DNA of 6,214 bases, taken from NCBI GenBank assembly GCA_021851535.1, contig JAJZDT010000046.1, positions 1-6,214 on the forward strand, written 5' to 3'. The notes beneath the pieces were generated by a model, which was not told the DNA's origin, searched no databases, and saw nothing but the letters and a program-made list of their open reading frames with translations. The position numbers and the translations under genes were made by a program. Shown here piece by piece: positions 5,918-6,214 of this stretch; position 1 is the stretch's first letter, and the number at the start of each line of letters is the position of its first letter. This DNA is from Microcaldota archaeon. Lineage in GTDB: Archaea > Micrarchaeota > Micrarchaeia > Micrarchaeales > Micrarchaeaceae.

Positions 5918-6214
5918 CTATATTTATAATGTCTCTCAAATATGTCAGTAGAAGGTTTTGTAAACCATATCACTTCAGTAGTATCTGTTTTAGGTACGAT
6001 GCCATAAGCCCCATTATTTTTTATCTTATGACTAATCATCGACGAGATCATAGATTTTACAGTAATATCGTTCATGTCACTTATAATGGGAGAAAAAAAT
6101 CCAGATACAATAAGCTTTTGGGCACGTTTTGCATCGATTCCTTTTGAGGTCATATAAAACATAGATTCCTGATCTATCGGACCTGTTGATGAAGAATGGG
6201 TTGCTTTTACAGCA
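5914..6214 (-). CDS. SufB/SufD-family Fe-S assembly scaffold protein, C-terminal fragment (start beyond window)
   Basis: The last 99 residues of a SufB/SufD family protein, a partner of SufC in the scaffold complex. The visible family signature is a beta-helix end with THSSSTGPID (residues 5-14 of the fragment), then the conserved SMFYMTSKGID (17-27) and a helix AQKLIVSGFF (30-39), matching the usual pattern of FY-x-x-S/K-RG-I, then GF. The His at fragment residue 6 may correspond to the conserved His of SufD (His360 in E. coli). Together with the D-C-S-U gene order this favours SufD over SufB, but the fragment is too short to decide. About 35 residues after the helical end (from KNNGAYG to the C-terminus) form a tail longer than I expect for the family. 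Its stop overlaps the start of the regulator gene (ATGA), so translation is probably coupled. Confidence 0.88.
   Translation of the reverse strand, partial: AVKATHSSSTGPIDQESMFYMTSKGIDAKRAQKLIVSGFFSPIISDMNDITVKSMISSMISHKIKNNGAYGIVPKTDTTEVIWFTKPSTDIFERHYKYR

Noticed and set aside
5675..6147. Two plus-strand frames opposite the regulator and the SufB/D fragment
   Set aside because: Both are antisense to genes with clear family features, and their products look random.

Overview
The window comes from an AT-rich archaeal genome. It carries a membrane-anchored LonB-type Lon protease, a tRNA gene without encoded CCA, TATA-like boxes placed for leaderless transcription, and a COG2522-type archaeal HTH regulator. 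Genes are closely packed. A small-genome euryarchaeal or DPANN (Micrarchaeota/Parvarchaeota-like) lineage, or a Thermoplasmatales relative, seems plausible. That placement is an impression from protein character, not a demonstrated assignment.

Left part (1-1492, minus strand): the first 497 codons of LonB, cut by the window edge just before its catalytic serine. A TATA-like box sits about 27 bases upstream of its ATG. Middle (1604-3027, plus strand): tRNA-Gln(UUG), then a small single-pass protein with an Asn/Ser/Thr-rich outer part and nine N-glycosylation sequons, then a ten-helix EamA/DMT-family transporter. The transporter must start at a TTG and lies in the same frame as the small protein, separated from it by one stop codon. 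A 97-base convergent gap (3028-3124) holds hairpins and T-runs that probably terminate transcription from both sides.

Right part (3125-6214, minus strand, read right to left): an iron-sulfur cluster assembly (Suf) operon. The order is the C-terminal end of a SufB/SufD-family scaffold protein, a small HTH regulator with three cysteines near its C-terminus, SufC ATPase, SufS cysteine desulfurase, and a SufU/IscU-like protein. SufS takes sulfur from cysteine, SufU probably accepts the persulfide, and SufC drives cluster assembly on the SufB/D scaffold. Gene junctions are very tight (4-base overlap, 39 bases, 0 bases, 3 bases), so co-expression is likely.

The most interesting point is the cysteine-bearing regulator embedded in the Suf operon. 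It is a candidate archaeal counterpart of the bacterial cluster-sensing regulators IscR and SufR, which it does not obviously resemble. I found no mobile element, CRISPR array or clearly new multi-gene system.
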